From positions 1 through 64,000 of the forward strand of contig JBNKHH010000071.1 of the NCBI GenBank assembly GCA_050290245.1: 64,000 nt of DNA. Reading direction: 5' to 3'. Made by a program: the position numbers and the translations under genes. Of this stretch, positions 1 through 9,220 are shown one piece after another (the first letter of the stretch is position 1; every line of letters begins with the position of its first letter). Below the pieces are notes generated by a model, which was not told the DNA's origin, did not search any database, and was given only the letters and a program-made list of their open reading frames with translations. This stretch comes from JBNKHH01 sp050290245. GTDB taxonomy: Bacteria > Pseudomonadota > Alphaproteobacteria > Rhodobacterales > Rhodobacteraceae.

Positions 1-618
1 GAGGTGGTCGTCGTGCTGCTTGACGCGGCGATCCCGTTCGAGCAGCAGGATTTGCGCATCGCCGACCTGGCCGAACGCGAAGGCCGTGCCGTGGTGATTG
101 CCGTCAACAAGTGGGACGTGGAAGAGCACAAACAGGAGAAGCTGCGCGAGTTGAAGGAGGAGTTCGCGCGTCTTTTGCCGCAGCTGAGGGGCGCGCCCCT
201 GGTGACGGTGTCGGCCAAGACAGGCCGGGGCATGGATCGCCTGCGCGAGGCCATCATCCGCGCCAACGAGGTCTGGAACCGTCGCATCACGACGGCGCAA
301 TTGAATCGCTGGCTGACGGGCATGCTTGAGGCTCATCCGCCGCCAGCGCCGGGCGGGCGGCGCATCAAGCTGCGCTATGCCACCCAGGCCAAGACGCGGC
401 CCCCGGGTTTCGTGGTCATGTGCTCGCATCCCGACAAGCTGCCAGAGAGCTATAAACGCTATTTGGTCAATGGCTTGCGCGAGGACTTTGATATGCCCGG
501 AACGCCGATCCGGCTGCATTTCCGCGGGCAGGGGGACCAGAATCCCTATAAGGACAGAAAAAAATCCACGCCCTCGCGTTTGAGAAAGCATCTGGGCAAA
601 CCATCCCCAAAAGCGTGA
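1..618 (+). CDS. der: Ribosome-assembly GTPase Der, C-terminal part (5' end outside window)
   Basis: Open from the first base of the window, so the true start lies upstream. Der (EngA) is a tandem GTPase that helps assemble the 50S ribosomal subunit. What remains is the end of the second GTPase domain, with the guanine-specificity motif NKWD near residue 39 and the SAK loop near residue 71, then the C-terminal KH-like RNA-binding domain (about residues 120-185, with FVVMCSHPDKLP) and a basic tail. The order NKxD, SAK, KH-like domain is diagnostic of Der. The next gene starts 6 bases after the stop, so the two are probably cotranscribed. Confidence 0.93.
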   Translation, partial: EVVVVLLDAAIPFEQQDLRIADLAEREGRAVVIAVNKWDVEEHKQEKLRELKEEFARLLPQLRGAPLVTVSAKTGRGMDRLREAIIRANEVWNRRITTAQLNRWLTGMLEAHPPPAPGGRRIKLRYATQAKTRPPGFVVMCSHPDKLPESYKRYLVNGLREDFDMPGTPIRLHFRGQGDQNPYKDRKKSTPSRLRKHLGKPSPKA

Positions 619-624
619 AGGGCC

Positions 625-1278
625 ATGCGTAAATTAGCTGCCGGTTTTCTGATTTTCGTTGCCATCGTGACTGTTGGCATCTGGTGGACGCGGGACACGG
701 GCGCCGGGGAGGCCTATGCCCAGGCGGAGGCTGCAGTCGCTCGGGCGATTGCCGAGGATGCAGCGGTTTTGCATCTGGATATGTTTCCAAACCTGACCGA
801 GCTGCCGCCCGAGATTGTCGAGCTGGACCATCTGATCATGCTGAGCCTCCGGGGGTCCAAGATCACGAATGTCGAGGTCTTGAAAGGATTGACGGGGTTG
901 CAGATCTTGAATTTGCGTGGAACGCGGATCACGGATTTGTCACCCGTCGCCGGTTTGCAGAACCTAGAGATCCTTGATGTTGGCGAAACATGGGTGTCGG
1001 ATCTGTCGCCGCTCGCAGGCCTGTCCAAGCTGGAGCGGCTTGATGTCGGCGACACGCAGTTACGCACGCTGGAGCCTGCGACGCGGATCAAGAACCTGAA
1101 CTGGATCAACCTGCACGGAGCCTATGCCCTGGACGGTTCGAAGGACCATTATGAGGCCCTGGGTGGAATGGATGTGGCGGTGAACAACGGCCGGGCGTTC
1201 CGCGAGGATTACCAACCCGACTGGATGTATCGCAGCAAGGTGCGGCTGGCGCGCGCGCGCGCGCGATTGGGGCTTTAG
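625..1278 (+). CDS. Membrane-anchored or secreted leucine-rich-repeat protein
   Basis: 217 residues. A basic residue pair followed by a hydrophobic stretch (about residues 4-21) forms a signal peptide or N-terminal anchor. From about residue 50 to 165 there are roughly five leucine-rich repeats of 21-23 residues with the pattern LxxLxxLxLxxTxI, as in internalin/SDS22-like proteins (for example LQILNLRGTRITDL and LEILDVGETWVSDL). Such repeats usually form a curved protein-binding surface, probably periplasmic here. No catalytic domain is visible. It starts 6 bases after der and may share its transcript. The specific partner cannot be inferred. Confidence 0.8.
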   Translation: MRKLAAGFLIFVAIVTVGIWWTRDTGAGEAYAQAEAAVARAIAEDAAVLHLDMFPNLTELPPEIVELDHLIMLSLRGSKITNVEVLKGLTGLQILNLRGTRITDLSPVAGLQNLEILDVGETWVSDLSPLAGLSKLERLDVGDTQLRTLEPATRIKNLNWINLHGAYALDGSKDHYEALGGMDVAVNNGRAFREDYQPDWMYRSKVRLARARARLGL

Positions 1279-1366
1279 GCCTTTTGTCCCGCTGTGGTGC
1301 GCTTTCCTGACGCGCTGCCACGGGACGGGAACTTGTGGCAGGAAGGGCCGAAACAGGAGATTTCCC

Positions 1367-2359
1367 ATGCCGCATTTTCCGCCGCCGCCCCAGTTGCCTC
1401 CGAAGGTCGGTCTTTTCCAGCGTGTTCCGCCCGCAGTCTTTCCAGCCGTGCTGGGTCTTTTGGGCGTCGGCATTGCCTGGCGGCGCGGCGTCGACGTGTT
1501 AGGCGTTCCGGGAGAGCTGGTCGAGATGTATCTCGGCATGGTCAGCCTGCTGCTCGTCTATTGTCTGCTCGCGTATGCGGTGAAAGCTGTGCGGCGCCCT
1601 GGCGCGGTGGCCGAGGATTTCGCGACCCTGCCCGGGCGTACCGGGATCGCCGCGCTAACCATGTGTCTGATGGTCTGGGCAGCGGTGATGTTTCCCTATG
1701 GCGCTGCCTTGGCCTGGGGTGTCTTTGTCTTGGGCCTTGTTGGTTGGGCGATTGGTGCTCTGGTGGTCGCGCTGAAGCGTATCAAGGGCGCCGACACGAC
1801 CGGCCCTATGACCCCGGCGATGTACCTTGTCTTTGTCGGTGTGATCGTTGCGCCGGCGGCGGCGGTGCCGCTTGGGGTTTCGTTGCCGGTGGTGGCCCTG
1901 ATCGTTTGGTATTCTCTTTTCGCCACGGTAGGTCTGAGCCTGTTGACCCTGCCTGCGCTGATTAGGGGGACGGTGCCCGAAGCGATGCGGCCGATCCAGT
2001 GTATCCACCTGGCCCCGGTCTCGTTGGTGGCGTCAGGCGCGTTCCTATCGGGCCAGCCGGTTCTGGGCGGCATCGCAGCGATCTGGGCCAGCGTGGTGGC
2101 ACTCCTGCTGATCTGGCGCGCGCGGTGGATGACAGTCGCGGGGTTCAGCGGGTTCTGGAGCGCTTTCACATTTCCTGTCTCGTCCTACTCCGGGGCGCTT
2201 TTGATCACGGGCAAGGTCATGGCCCTGTCCTGGGTTGGAATGCTCGGCGGGGTCGTGCTGGTTTTCGCCACCTTGACGACGATCGCCATCGCGTTTCGCG
2301 TTATGAAACTTTGGGCCAAGGGCGCGCTTGCGGCGAAAACAAACGCCTCGATCGCATGA
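1367..2359 (+). CDS. TehA/SLAC1-family membrane transporter
   Basis: 330 residues, almost entirely hydrophobic, with about ten predicted transmembrane helices and short loops. The N-terminus PPKVGLFQRVPPAVFPAVLG and the glycine/phenylalanine-rich helices resemble the TehA/SLAC1 voltage-dependent anion channel family, in which bacterial TehA proteins were named after tellurite resistance and C4-dicarboxylate exporters. The C-terminal part with FPVSSYSGALL fits the last helices of this family. The start has a purine-rich stretch (AGGAGA) about 8 bases upstream. The natural substrate, probably a small anion, is inference. Confidence 0.75.
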   Translation: MPHFPPPPQLPPKVGLFQRVPPAVFPAVLGLLGVGIAWRRGVDVLGVPGELVEMYLGMVSLLLVYCLLAYAVKAVRRPGAVAEDFATLPGRTGIAALTMCLMVWAAVMFPYGAALAWGVFVLGLVGWAIGALVVALKRIKGADTTGPMTPAMYLVFVGVIVAPAAAVPLGVSLPVVALIVWYSLFATVGLSLLTLPALIRGTVPEAMRPIQCIHLAPVSLVASGAFLSGQPVLGGIAAIWASVVALLLIWRARWMTVAGFSGFWSAFTFPVSSYSGALLITGKVMALSWVGMLGGVVLVFATLTTIAIAFRVMKLWAKGALAAKTNASIA

Positions 2360-2439
2360 GCGGTCACGAAAGCCCTTTCCTTTTCGGCGGTCGCGTGAAA
2401 TAGGGACGTGCCAATCGAGACCACGGGCCGGAGAGACCG

Positions 2440-3891
2440 ATGAAGATTCGTGAGGCACTTACCTTTGACGACGTTTTACTTGTTCCGGGGGCATCCAGCG
2501 TGCTTCCGTCGACCGCGGATGTGCGGACCCATGTGACGCGCGACATCGCGATGAACATCCCCTTGCTCAGCTCCGCCATGGACACTGTGACCGAGGCACG
2601 GATGGCCATCGCCATGGCGCAGGCCGGTGGCATCGGGGTGATTCACCGCAACTTCGACGTCGAAGCCCAGGCCCGCGAAGTCAGGCGGGTAAAACGGTTT
2701 GTTTCCGGCATCGTCTATAATCCGATCACCCTGACACCGGACCAGACGCTGGCCGATGCCAAGGCGTTGCAGGAACGTTACAACGTCACCGGCTTCCCTG
2801 TTGTTGATGATAGCAACCACGTCGTCGGCATCGTGACGAACCGCGATATGCGGTTCGCGCAGGATGACAAGACACCGGTCAAGTTCATGATGACCTCGGA
2901 CGATCTGGCGGTTCTGACCGAGCCTGCGGACCTCGATGAGGCCCGCAGCCTGATGCAGTCGCGCCGGATCGAAAAGCTGCTGGTCACAGATGGCAAGGGC
3001 AAGCTGACGGGGCTTTTGACGCTGAAGGACAGCGAGCAGGCCGTGCTGAACCCGATTGCCTGCAAGGATCAGTTGGGCCGCTTGCGGGTTGCTGCGGCTT
3101 CGACCGTGGGGGATGCCGGTTACGAACGCTCCGCAGCCCTGATCGAAGCGGGCGTGGATATCGTCGTGATAGACACGGCGCACGGCCATTCGGAAGGCGT
3201 GGCGAAGGCGGTCGAGCGGGCCAAAACCCTTTCAAATGAAACGCAAATTATTGCTGGAAACGTGGCGACGGCCGAGGCGACTCGCGCTCTGATCGATGCC
3301 GGTGCAGATGCCATCAAGGTCGGGATCGGGCCAGGCTCAATCTGCACCACGCGGATGGTTGCCGGGGTGGGCGTACCTCAGTTGACCGCAATCATGGATT
3401 GCGCCGCTGAAGCCGGTGACGTGCCGGTGATCGCCGACGGCGGGATCAAGTTCTCGGGCGACTTTGCCAAGGCCATCGCAGCCGGTGCCTCGTGCGCCAT
3501 GGTCGGCAGCATGATCGCTGGTACGGACGAGAGTCCGGGCGAGGTGATCCTGTACCAGGGAAGGTCGTTCAAGTCCTATCGCGGTATGGGCAGCCTGGGT
3601 GCAATGGCGCGCGGGTCGGCGGACCGGTACTTCCAGAAGGACGCAGCCAGTGACAAGCTGGTGCCGGAGGGCATCGAGGGCCAGGTTCCCTACAAGGGAC
3701 CTGCCGCGGCGGTGATCCATCAACTGATCGGCGGATTGCGGGCAGCCATGGGCTACACAGGTTGCGAAACTGTGGAAAACATGCGAAAAAATTGTCAATT
3801 CGTGAAGATCACCGGGGCGGGTTTGAAAGAGAGCCATGTCCACGATGTCCAGATAACACGGGAAAGCCCGAATTACCGTATGGGGGGCTGA
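2440..3891 (+). CDS. guaB: Inosine-5'-monophosphate dehydrogenase
   Basis: 483 residues, the normal length for GuaB, which oxidises IMP to XMP with NAD+, the committed step of GMP synthesis. The N-terminus (EALTFDDVLLVPGAS) is typical. A CBS-domain pair occupies about residues 95-205. The catalytic loop GPGSICTTR places the nucleophilic cysteine at about residue 302. The mobile flap and monovalent-cation region follow, with the GSLGAM and SADRYFQ segments. It starts 80 bases after the TehA-like gene and appears to be a separate metabolic unit. Confidence 0.97.
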   Translation: MKIREALTFDDVLLVPGASSVLPSTADVRTHVTRDIAMNIPLLSSAMDTVTEARMAIAMAQAGGIGVIHRNFDVEAQAREVRRVKRFVSGIVYNPITLTPDQTLADAKALQERYNVTGFPVVDDSNHVVGIVTNRDMRFAQDDKTPVKFMMTSDDLAVLTEPADLDEARSLMQSRRIEKLLVTDGKGKLTGLLTLKDSEQAVLNPIACKDQLGRLRVAAASTVGDAGYERSAALIEAGVDIVVIDTAHGHSEGVAKAVERAKTLSNETQIIAGNVATAEATRALIDAGADAIKVGIGPGSICTTRMVAGVGVPQLTAIMDCAAEAGDVPVIADGGIKFSGDFAKAIAAGASCAMVGSMIAGTDESPGEVILYQGRSFKSYRGMGSLGAMARGSADRYFQKDAASDKLVPEGIEGQVPYKGPAAAVIHQLIGGLRAAMGYTGCETVENMRKNCQFVKITGAGLKESHVHDVQITRESPNYRMGG

Positions 3892-3951
3892 GGGCCGGGC
3901 AGGTGTTGGCCCCGTATTTATCGGGGTGGCGGTGGCGAGTTTGAGGGGGCC

Positions 3952-5460
3952 ATGGCTGATCGCGCCGAACGACCGGATGACGACGATCCCTACGCGGGCA
4001 TTGTCGATCTGAACAAGGATGACCGCTGGCAGGCGCGTCTGGCTGAGGCGCGTGCGCGCCGCGAACAGGCGTTGCGTGAAAAAGGCGGTGAACCGAGGCG
4101 CAGGAGCAAACCCAAGCCCTGGGAGACCGAGGCCGGGGAAGACCCGGACGATTTCTTTGTAGAGCCGGTCATCCAGGCCAAGGAGCCGGACGATGACAAG
4201 GTTGATTTTGCCGACCGGGTCGATGTCATGCGCGAGGCGGTGTCCAAACCGTCGCCCAAACCGAGCGAACCTGTCGCTCGGGCGAGGGGGCGGGACAGGC
4301 CGATTTCCAAACCGTCCCGGTCGAACGACATTTTCGATGATCTGGACGAGCCGTCCGTCGCGCCGCGGGTCACGAGCACGCCGCGAGAAGAGGCCAGCCT
4401 CGTGGTGGAGGGCTCGCCCGGTGTGGCGGAGCTGGCCGCAAAATATGCAGCGAGCCGGGCGTTGGCGTCAAAAGTCGAGGCCGCCGAGGAGGAGGATTCA
4501 GGAACTGCTGCGGCCCCCGAAGAAGACGAGGCACCTGTCACTTTGGTCAAGCGGGTGCGCCAGCGACCGACAGGTCTAGCCATAGTGCTGCTCGGTCTGG
4601 CTCTTTTGCCTTTCGCGACCATGCCGCCGCCCTTGGAAAAAGGGCCGCCGTTCGTGCCCGTGTCTCCATTTGGCGTTGTCCCTGCGCTTGGATTGACCAC
4701 GGCTATGCTGTGGCGTCCGGTGGAAACGGTTTCGGGAGAATGGAAGCCACCGGCGGTATTGCCGCCGGACGGGCCACTGGAGGTCGTGCCGTTGCCGCCG
4801 GTGGAACATCTGGGCCACCCGGGGGGGCCGGCCGTGCTGACGCCCGGTGAAGACGGAATCGGCAGATTGGTTTTCCCAGACGTTGGAGATTTGCGTCCGA
4901 CCATGCCTGAATTGCGCGGATCTTTCCCTGGAGCGCCGGAGGGCGGTCAAGCCGTGCTGATCGAAGCCGGGCTGCCCTCGGTCAAGCCGCGACCGCGCCC
5001 TGAGAGGTTGGGGGATCAGGCCGCGTTGTCGGTTGATCCCGCGTCGGTCGACGCAGATGCTGCCGAGGCGGCGGAAATCGAGATTGCGGGTATTCGGCCT
5101 GTTCCCAAAGTTCGTGGCGAATCCAGGGTGGCGGACCTTGGCGGGGTAAGTCTTGTCGCAGACGTACAGAAGGCGGACTTTCCACTGAAAGTCACTGTGC
5201 TGGTGCCGTCGTCCGATCAGGGCGCGCTTGCCGATGCGATGGCTGCCCAGATTGCGGAATTCGGGCACGACCTGGCACGGATAAAACGGATCGACCTGAG
5301 CATCAGTTCGCGAAACGTGCGGTATTTCCACGACGAAGACCGTGCCGAGGCGGCGCGGCTGGCCGCGACGTTCGGCGCATCGCTAAAGGATTTTTCCTGG
5401 TTCCGCCCCAGCCCGGAAGAGGGCACGGTCGAGGTTTGGCTTGAGGGCAAGGGATCCTGA
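3952..5460 (+). CDS. Unrecognised single-pass membrane protein with a LytR_C-like C-terminal domain
   Basis: 502 residues. The first 200 are charged, acidic/basic and low in hydrophobicity, rich in D, E, R and P, and look disordered. One transmembrane helix lies at about 207-224 and is preceded by basic residues (KRVRQR), so the N-terminus should be cytoplasmic. A proline-rich linker (about 225-400) leads to a folded domain at about 405-502, ending VRYFHDEDRAEAARLAATFG...WFRPSP. That segment resembles the small alpha/beta LytR_C or SPOR-like domains found on envelope proteins. The start ATG follows GAGGGGGCC. I do not recognise a function; a cell-wall or division role is only a guess from the architecture. 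Confidence 0.7.
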   Translation: MADRAERPDDDDPYAGIVDLNKDDRWQARLAEARARREQALREKGGEPRRRSKPKPWETEAGEDPDDFFVEPVIQAKEPDDDKVDFADRVDVMREAVSKPSPKPSEPVARARGRDRPISKPSRSNDIFDDLDEPSVAPRVTSTPREEASLVVEGSPGVAELAAKYAASRALASKVEAAEEEDSGTAAAPEEDEAPVTLVKRVRQRPTGLAIVLLGLALLPFATMPPPLEKGPPFVPVSPFGVVPALGLTTAMLWRPVETVSGEWKPPAVLPPDGPLEVVPLPPVEHLGHPGGPAVLTPGEDGIGRLVFPDVGDLRPTMPELRGSFPGAPEGGQAVLIEAGLPSVKPRPRPERLGDQAALSVDPASVDADAAEAAEIEIAGIRPVPKVRGESRVADLGGVSLVADVQKADFPLKVTVLVPSSDQGALADAMAAQIAEFGHDLARIKRIDLSISSRNVRYFHDEDRAEAARLAATFGASLKDFSWFRPSPEEGTVEVWLEGKGS

Positions 5461-5571
5461 GCCACAGCCGCTAGGGCGCGCCTTTTCGCGGCTGGAATTT
5501 CTGTTACACCGCCCCGGATCGGAACGAGTTAGCGTTAAGGCGGAACAGTATGGCACACCGGGGTTTCTTAC

Positions 5572-6744
5572 ATGACGCCTGAAGCGCGGATCGCTGCGGC
5601 ATGTGACATCCTTCAGGACATCACCGACGGCGCCGCCGCCGAGAAAACCCTGACGAACTGGGCGCGGTCGCATCGGTTCGCCGGGGCGGGCGACCGGGCG
5701 GCGATCCGCGACCTGGTTTTCGACGCGATCCGGTGCCGACGGTCCTATGCTTGGGCGGGCCGGTCGGACAACGGTCGCAGTCTGATGATCGGCGCCCTGC
5801 GTTTGGCCGGGCGCGATCCGGCCGAAGTCTTCACGGGAGAAGGCTATGCGCCTGCCGTTTTGACAGAGGAGGAACGCGCAGCTCCGGCTCCATTGGAGGA
5901 GGCGGAGGATGCTGTTCGGCTGGACTGCCCGGACTGGTTGTTGCCGGAGTTCAGGGAGAGCCTGGGCGACAGGGCCGAGGCGGTGTTGGACATGATGCGC
6001 AGGCGCGCGCCGGTTTTTCTGCGGATCAACAAGGCGCGTACGGATCTTGAGTCTGTCCAACGCGCCCTGGCTGCGGACGGGATTGTGACCGCGCCGCATG
6101 GTCTGAGCGAAACGGCTCTCGAGGTGATCGAGAACCCGCGTCGGGTTCAAAACTCGGTAGCCTACCGGGACGGGCTGGTGGAACTTCAAGACGTGGCGTC
6201 GCAGGCTGTGGTCGACCGGGTCCTGTCGGTTGCACGGGGCAAATCCGTGTTGGATTACTGTGCCGGTGGGGGCGGCAAGGCTTTGGCGCTGATGGCCGGT
6301 GGCGCGGCGCGGGTGACGGCCCATGACGCAAACCGGCATCGCATGAAGGACATCCCGGCACGTGCCGAGCGGGCGGGTGTTCGGATCGACATCGCAGAGA
6401 GTCCGGTCGGACAGTTCGATGTGGTGCTATGCGACGTGCCCTGTTCGGGCAGCGGCGCCTGGCGGCGGCAACCCGAGGCGAAATGGCGCTTCACCCGGCA
6501 GGGTCTCGAGGAATTGAACCAGCTTCAGGACGAGATCCTGCACCACGCGGCAGCGCGGGTCGTGTCCGGTGGAGCCCTGGCCTATGCGACATGCTCAGTG
6601 CTGCGTGCAGAGAACGACGCGCGTATAGCGGCATTCCTGGCCGATCATCCCGGCTGGCGTCTATCCGAAGCGCAAAGCTTTACGCCGCTCGACGGCGGAG
6701 ACGGATTTTTCGTAGCGATCCTGGAATCGGAGACAGTTGTTTAA
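5572..6744 (+). CDS. rsmB: RsmB/NOP-family rRNA cytosine-C5 methyltransferase
   Basis: 390 residues. It has an N-terminal NusB-like helical region (about 1-140) and a C-terminal Rossmann methyltransferase domain. The SAM-binding motif I is LDYCAGGGGK at about 227-236. The two catalytic cysteines of m5C RNA methyltransferases are both present: C291 in DVPCSGSG and C341 in YATCSV. This is the Sun/NOL1/NOP2 family, which methylates 16S rRNA at C967 in E. coli; the exact target here is inferred. The stop codon overlaps a TTAA element of the next promoter, so cckA begins right behind it. Confidence 0.88.
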   Translation: MTPEARIAAACDILQDITDGAAAEKTLTNWARSHRFAGAGDRAAIRDLVFDAIRCRRSYAWAGRSDNGRSLMIGALRLAGRDPAEVFTGEGYAPAVLTEEERAAPAPLEEAEDAVRLDCPDWLLPEFRESLGDRAEAVLDMMRRRAPVFLRINKARTDLESVQRALAADGIVTAPHGLSETALEVIENPRRVQNSVAYRDGLVELQDVASQAVVDRVLSVARGKSVLDYCAGGGGKALALMAGGAARVTAHDANRHRMKDIPARAERAGVRIDIAESPVGQFDVVLCDVPCSGSGAWRRQPEAKWRFTRQGLEELNQLQDEILHHAAARVVSGGALAYATCSVLRAENDARIAAFLADHPGWRLSEAQSFTPLDGGDGFFVAILESETVV

Positions 6745-6756
6745 CTTTGGTTAACC
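6740..6756 (+). promoter_or_regulatory. Candidate CtrA box before cckA (imperfect)
   Basis: TTTAACTTTGGTTAACC contains TTAA-N6-TTAACC, or TTTA-N7-TTAACC if shifted by one base. The CtrA consensus is TTAA-N7-TTAA. It lies 44 bases upstream of the preferred cckA start. Spacing or one base deviates from consensus, so this is a candidate only. Confidence 0.35.
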
Positions 6757-6799
6757 TTTTTGCGTGCCAAGTGCTCTCGTGTTCGGCGCAGGAGGGGAC

Positions 6800-9100
6800 G
6801 TGGCCGTCAGCGAAGAGAGATTGCAGGTGTTTGAGCGTCCGGCGACCGATTTTGGCCGGCGTGTGTTCCTGTCGCTCTTGTGCTCGGGTCTGGCTCTCTT
6901 GGCCATGCTGTTGGTTCCGTTGGCCGAAGCCAAACCGGTTCTGTTGGGCATTGCGTCTGGACTTTTCGCGGTGTCGGTTCTGACGCTTGGGCAGCGTCTT
7001 TTTCTCGCGATCCATGTCGGGCTGCACGCGCCCAAGTTGACGCGCACGCAGAAAGTGTCCGCCAATGCCCTCATCCTGACTGATGAGTCCGGCATCTGCC
7101 TGGTTGCCAATGACGTTGCGGTCGAAGCCCTCGGGATTCGTCCGGGCGTCCCGGCATCACAGTTTTTGGAACAGCATTTTGCTGACCCGAAAGAAGCGAT
7201 GGCGCGGTTGACGGCACGTACGGTCTCGGTCGGGTCTGCGTCGGAGACGCTGCACACGGGCAAACGCCTGAAGCTTGAACAAAGCAATCATGGCTGGCTG
7301 ACCTGGGAGCTTGGCGATCTTTCCGAGGACGCCATCTGCGAAGACGACGTGGCGGCGCTGGTGCTGGACGAAGACGACACTGTCTTGTCAGTAAATGACG
7401 CGGCCAAAGCTTTGATCGGAGGGGTTCCCGAGGGCCTGGATCAGGTTATCAGGGACCTCCCGGTCCGCGACGGGGGCTGGCATCGACTGTGCGCCGGAAA
7501 CGGGCGCGTCGAGGTGATTGTGCGAAGCCCGGGAAACGCGCGGCGCAAGCTGTTGCTTTATCCCGAAGTGTTGACGGAAGAGAGCGCCAGCGTTCCCGAC
7601 CTGGCCCAGCCGGGGCTTTTGGGCGCTTTGCCGGTGCCAATGCTGAAGGTCGCCGCGGACGGCACGTTGTTGGAGGTCAACACCCAGGCCCGCAGTGTGC
7701 TTAATCTGACCGATGCGGAGCTGCCTCCGCTGTTCGAACTGGTGGAAGGCATGGGGCGTCCGATTTCGGACTGGTTGGCCGATGCAGCCGAAGGCAGGGG
7801 GCTTTTGAAGCCCGAGATCGTCCGCGCTGTAATTCCGGGGCAGGAATTGTTCTTGCAGATCACGCTTGGTCGGACGGTCGAGAACGGACGCGCGGTTCTG
7901 GTCGGCATTCTGAACGACGCGACCGAGTTGAAGACGCTTGAAGCGCAGTTCGTCCAAAGCCAGAAGATGCAGGCGATTGGACAATTGGCCGGGGGCGTGG
8001 CCCATGACTTCAACAATCTTCTGACGGCGATCAGCGGTCACTGCGATCTGCTGTTGCTGCGCCATGATCAGGGCGATCCCGATTATGCCGACCTGATCCA
8101 GATCTCGCAGAACGCGAACCGGGCTGCCTCGCTTGTCGGACAGCTTCTGGCATTTTCGCGCAAACAGAACCTGAAGCCTCAGGCACTGGATTTGCGCGAC
8201 ACGATGTCCGACCTGGCGCATCTGTTGAACCGCCTGATCGGCGAGCGCATTCAACTGGAGGTTACGCACGAGCCGGGGCCGAAAGCGATCCGTGCCGACC
8301 GGCGGCAGCTGGAGCAGGTCATTGTGAACCTCGTGGTCAATGCCCGCGATGCCATGCCCGACGGCGGCATAATCACGGTGCATACCCGCAGAGAGATGAT
8401 TGAGGACGAGATCGTGCGCGATCGGGCGCATCTGTTGCCGGGTAAGTACGTTGTGATCGAGGTGCAGGATACCGGCATTGGCATCAGCCCCGAGGGCCTG
8501 TCGAAGATTTTCGAGCCGTTTTACACGACTAAGAAGACCGGCGAGGGCACGGGGCTGGGCCTTTCGACCGCCTATGGCATCGTCAAGCAGACCGGAGGGT
8601 TCATCTTTGTCGACAGCACGCCGGGAGAGGGTACGACTTTCAGCCTTTATTTCCCGGCCAATACGAGCAAGGCCACAGAACCCGCCGAACCGGCCGAAAA
8701 GCCGAACCTGCCAAGCGCCGCAGCGAAAGAGGGTGTCGTACTGTTGGTCGAAGACGAGGCCCCGGTGCGCGCCTTTGCCGGCCGCGCGCTGAGGTTAAGA
8801 GGCTTTTCGGTCATTGAGGCCGAGGATGCCGAGCAGGCGCTGAGCATTCTGGAAAACGCGGACCTGCATATCGATGTCTTTCTGACGGATGTGATCATGC
8901 CCGGAATGGACGGGCCGACCTGGGTTCGGAAAGCCCTGAAAATGCGCCCTGATACCAATGTCGTGTTCATGTCGGGCTATGCGGAAGAGGGCCGGGCCGA
9001 AAAGCAGGCGCGAATCCCGAATTCGGTCTTCCTGCCCAAGCCGTTCTCGTTACAACAGCTGACCAACGTCGTTTACGATCAGATGCCCATTTCGGCCTGA
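6800..9100 (+). CDS. cckA: Cell-cycle hybrid histidine kinase CckA
   Basis: 766 residues from a GTG start at 6800, chosen because GGAGGG sits 4-9 bases upstream; a GTG at 6764 would add 12 residues without a ribosome site. Two transmembrane helices (about 21-43 and 46-70) are followed by PAS-like regions, a dimerisation/phosphoacceptor domain with VAHDFNNLLTA (H402), an ATPase domain with the N, G1 (DTGIGI) and G2 (GEGTGLGL) boxes, and a C-terminal receiver with LTDVIMPGMDG (D697). HDFNNLL is the CckA signature. CckA feeds phosphate through ChpT to CtrA; in Rhodobacterales this controls motility and gene-transfer agents. ctrA and sciP lie 16 kb downstream. Confidence 0.92.
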   Translation: MAVSEERLQVFERPATDFGRRVFLSLLCSGLALLAMLLVPLAEAKPVLLGIASGLFAVSVLTLGQRLFLAIHVGLHAPKLTRTQKVSANALILTDESGICLVANDVAVEALGIRPGVPASQFLEQHFADPKEAMARLTARTVSVGSASETLHTGKRLKLEQSNHGWLTWELGDLSEDAICEDDVAALVLDEDDTVLSVNDAAKALIGGVPEGLDQVIRDLPVRDGGWHRLCAGNGRVEVIVRSPGNARRKLLLYPEVLTEESASVPDLAQPGLLGALPVPMLKVAADGTLLEVNTQARSVLNLTDAELPPLFELVEGMGRPISDWLADAAEGRGLLKPEIVRAVIPGQELFLQITLGRTVENGRAVLVGILNDATELKTLEAQFVQSQKMQAIGQLAGGVAHDFNNLLTAISGHCDLLLLRHDQGDPDYADLIQISQNANRAASLVGQLLAFSRKQNLKPQALDLRDTMSDLAHLLNRLIGERIQLEVTHEPGPKAIRADRRQLEQVIVNLVVNARDAMPDGGIITVHTRREMIEDEIVRDRAHLLPGKYVVIEVQDTGIGISPEGLSKIFEPFYTTKKTGEGTGLGLSTAYGIVKQTGGFIFVDSTPGEGTTFSLYFPANTSKATEPAEPAEKPNLPSAAAKEGVVLLVEDEAPVRAFAGRALRLRGFSVIEAEDAEQALSILENADLHIDVFLTDVIMPGMDGPTWVRKALKMRPDTNVVFMSGYAEEGRAEKQARIPNSVFLPKPFSLQQLTNVVYDQMPISA

Positions 9101-9135
9101 CGATTTTGGGTTGGTTCCCATTTTTCCGCCCTATG

Positions 9136-9150
9136 GTAACGCGTTGTTAA
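9136..9150 (+). promoter_or_regulatory. Weak CtrA-like motif upstream of recA
   Basis: GTAA-CGCGTTG-TTAA, one base from TTAA-N7-TTAA. It lies about 135 bases upstream of the recA start. One-mismatch sites are frequent by chance, so support is low. Confidence 0.2.
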
Positions 9151-9190
9151 TCTCGACTTGTCAGATAATTCGATACAAACCTGTTGCAAT

Positions 9191-9205
9191 GTTCTCTTTT
9201 TGGTC
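9191..9205 (+). promoter_or_regulatory. Imperfect LexA box upstream of recA
   Basis: GTTC-TCTTTTT-GGTC differs by one base from either GTTC-N7-GTTC or the Rhodobacter variant GTTC-N7-GATC. It sits 30 bases before the perfect box at 9221 and could be a second operator. Confidence 0.45.
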
Positions 9206-9220
9206 TCATAACGCAATCAA

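Noticed and set aside
1286..1326. GTCCCG...CGGGAC inverted repeat between the LRR and TehA-like genes
   Set aside because: The stem is interrupted and has no T-run; at most a weak mRNA hairpin.
3911..3930. CCCCG-TATTTAT-CGGGG hairpin after guaB as terminator
   Set aside because: Only five base pairs and no T-run.
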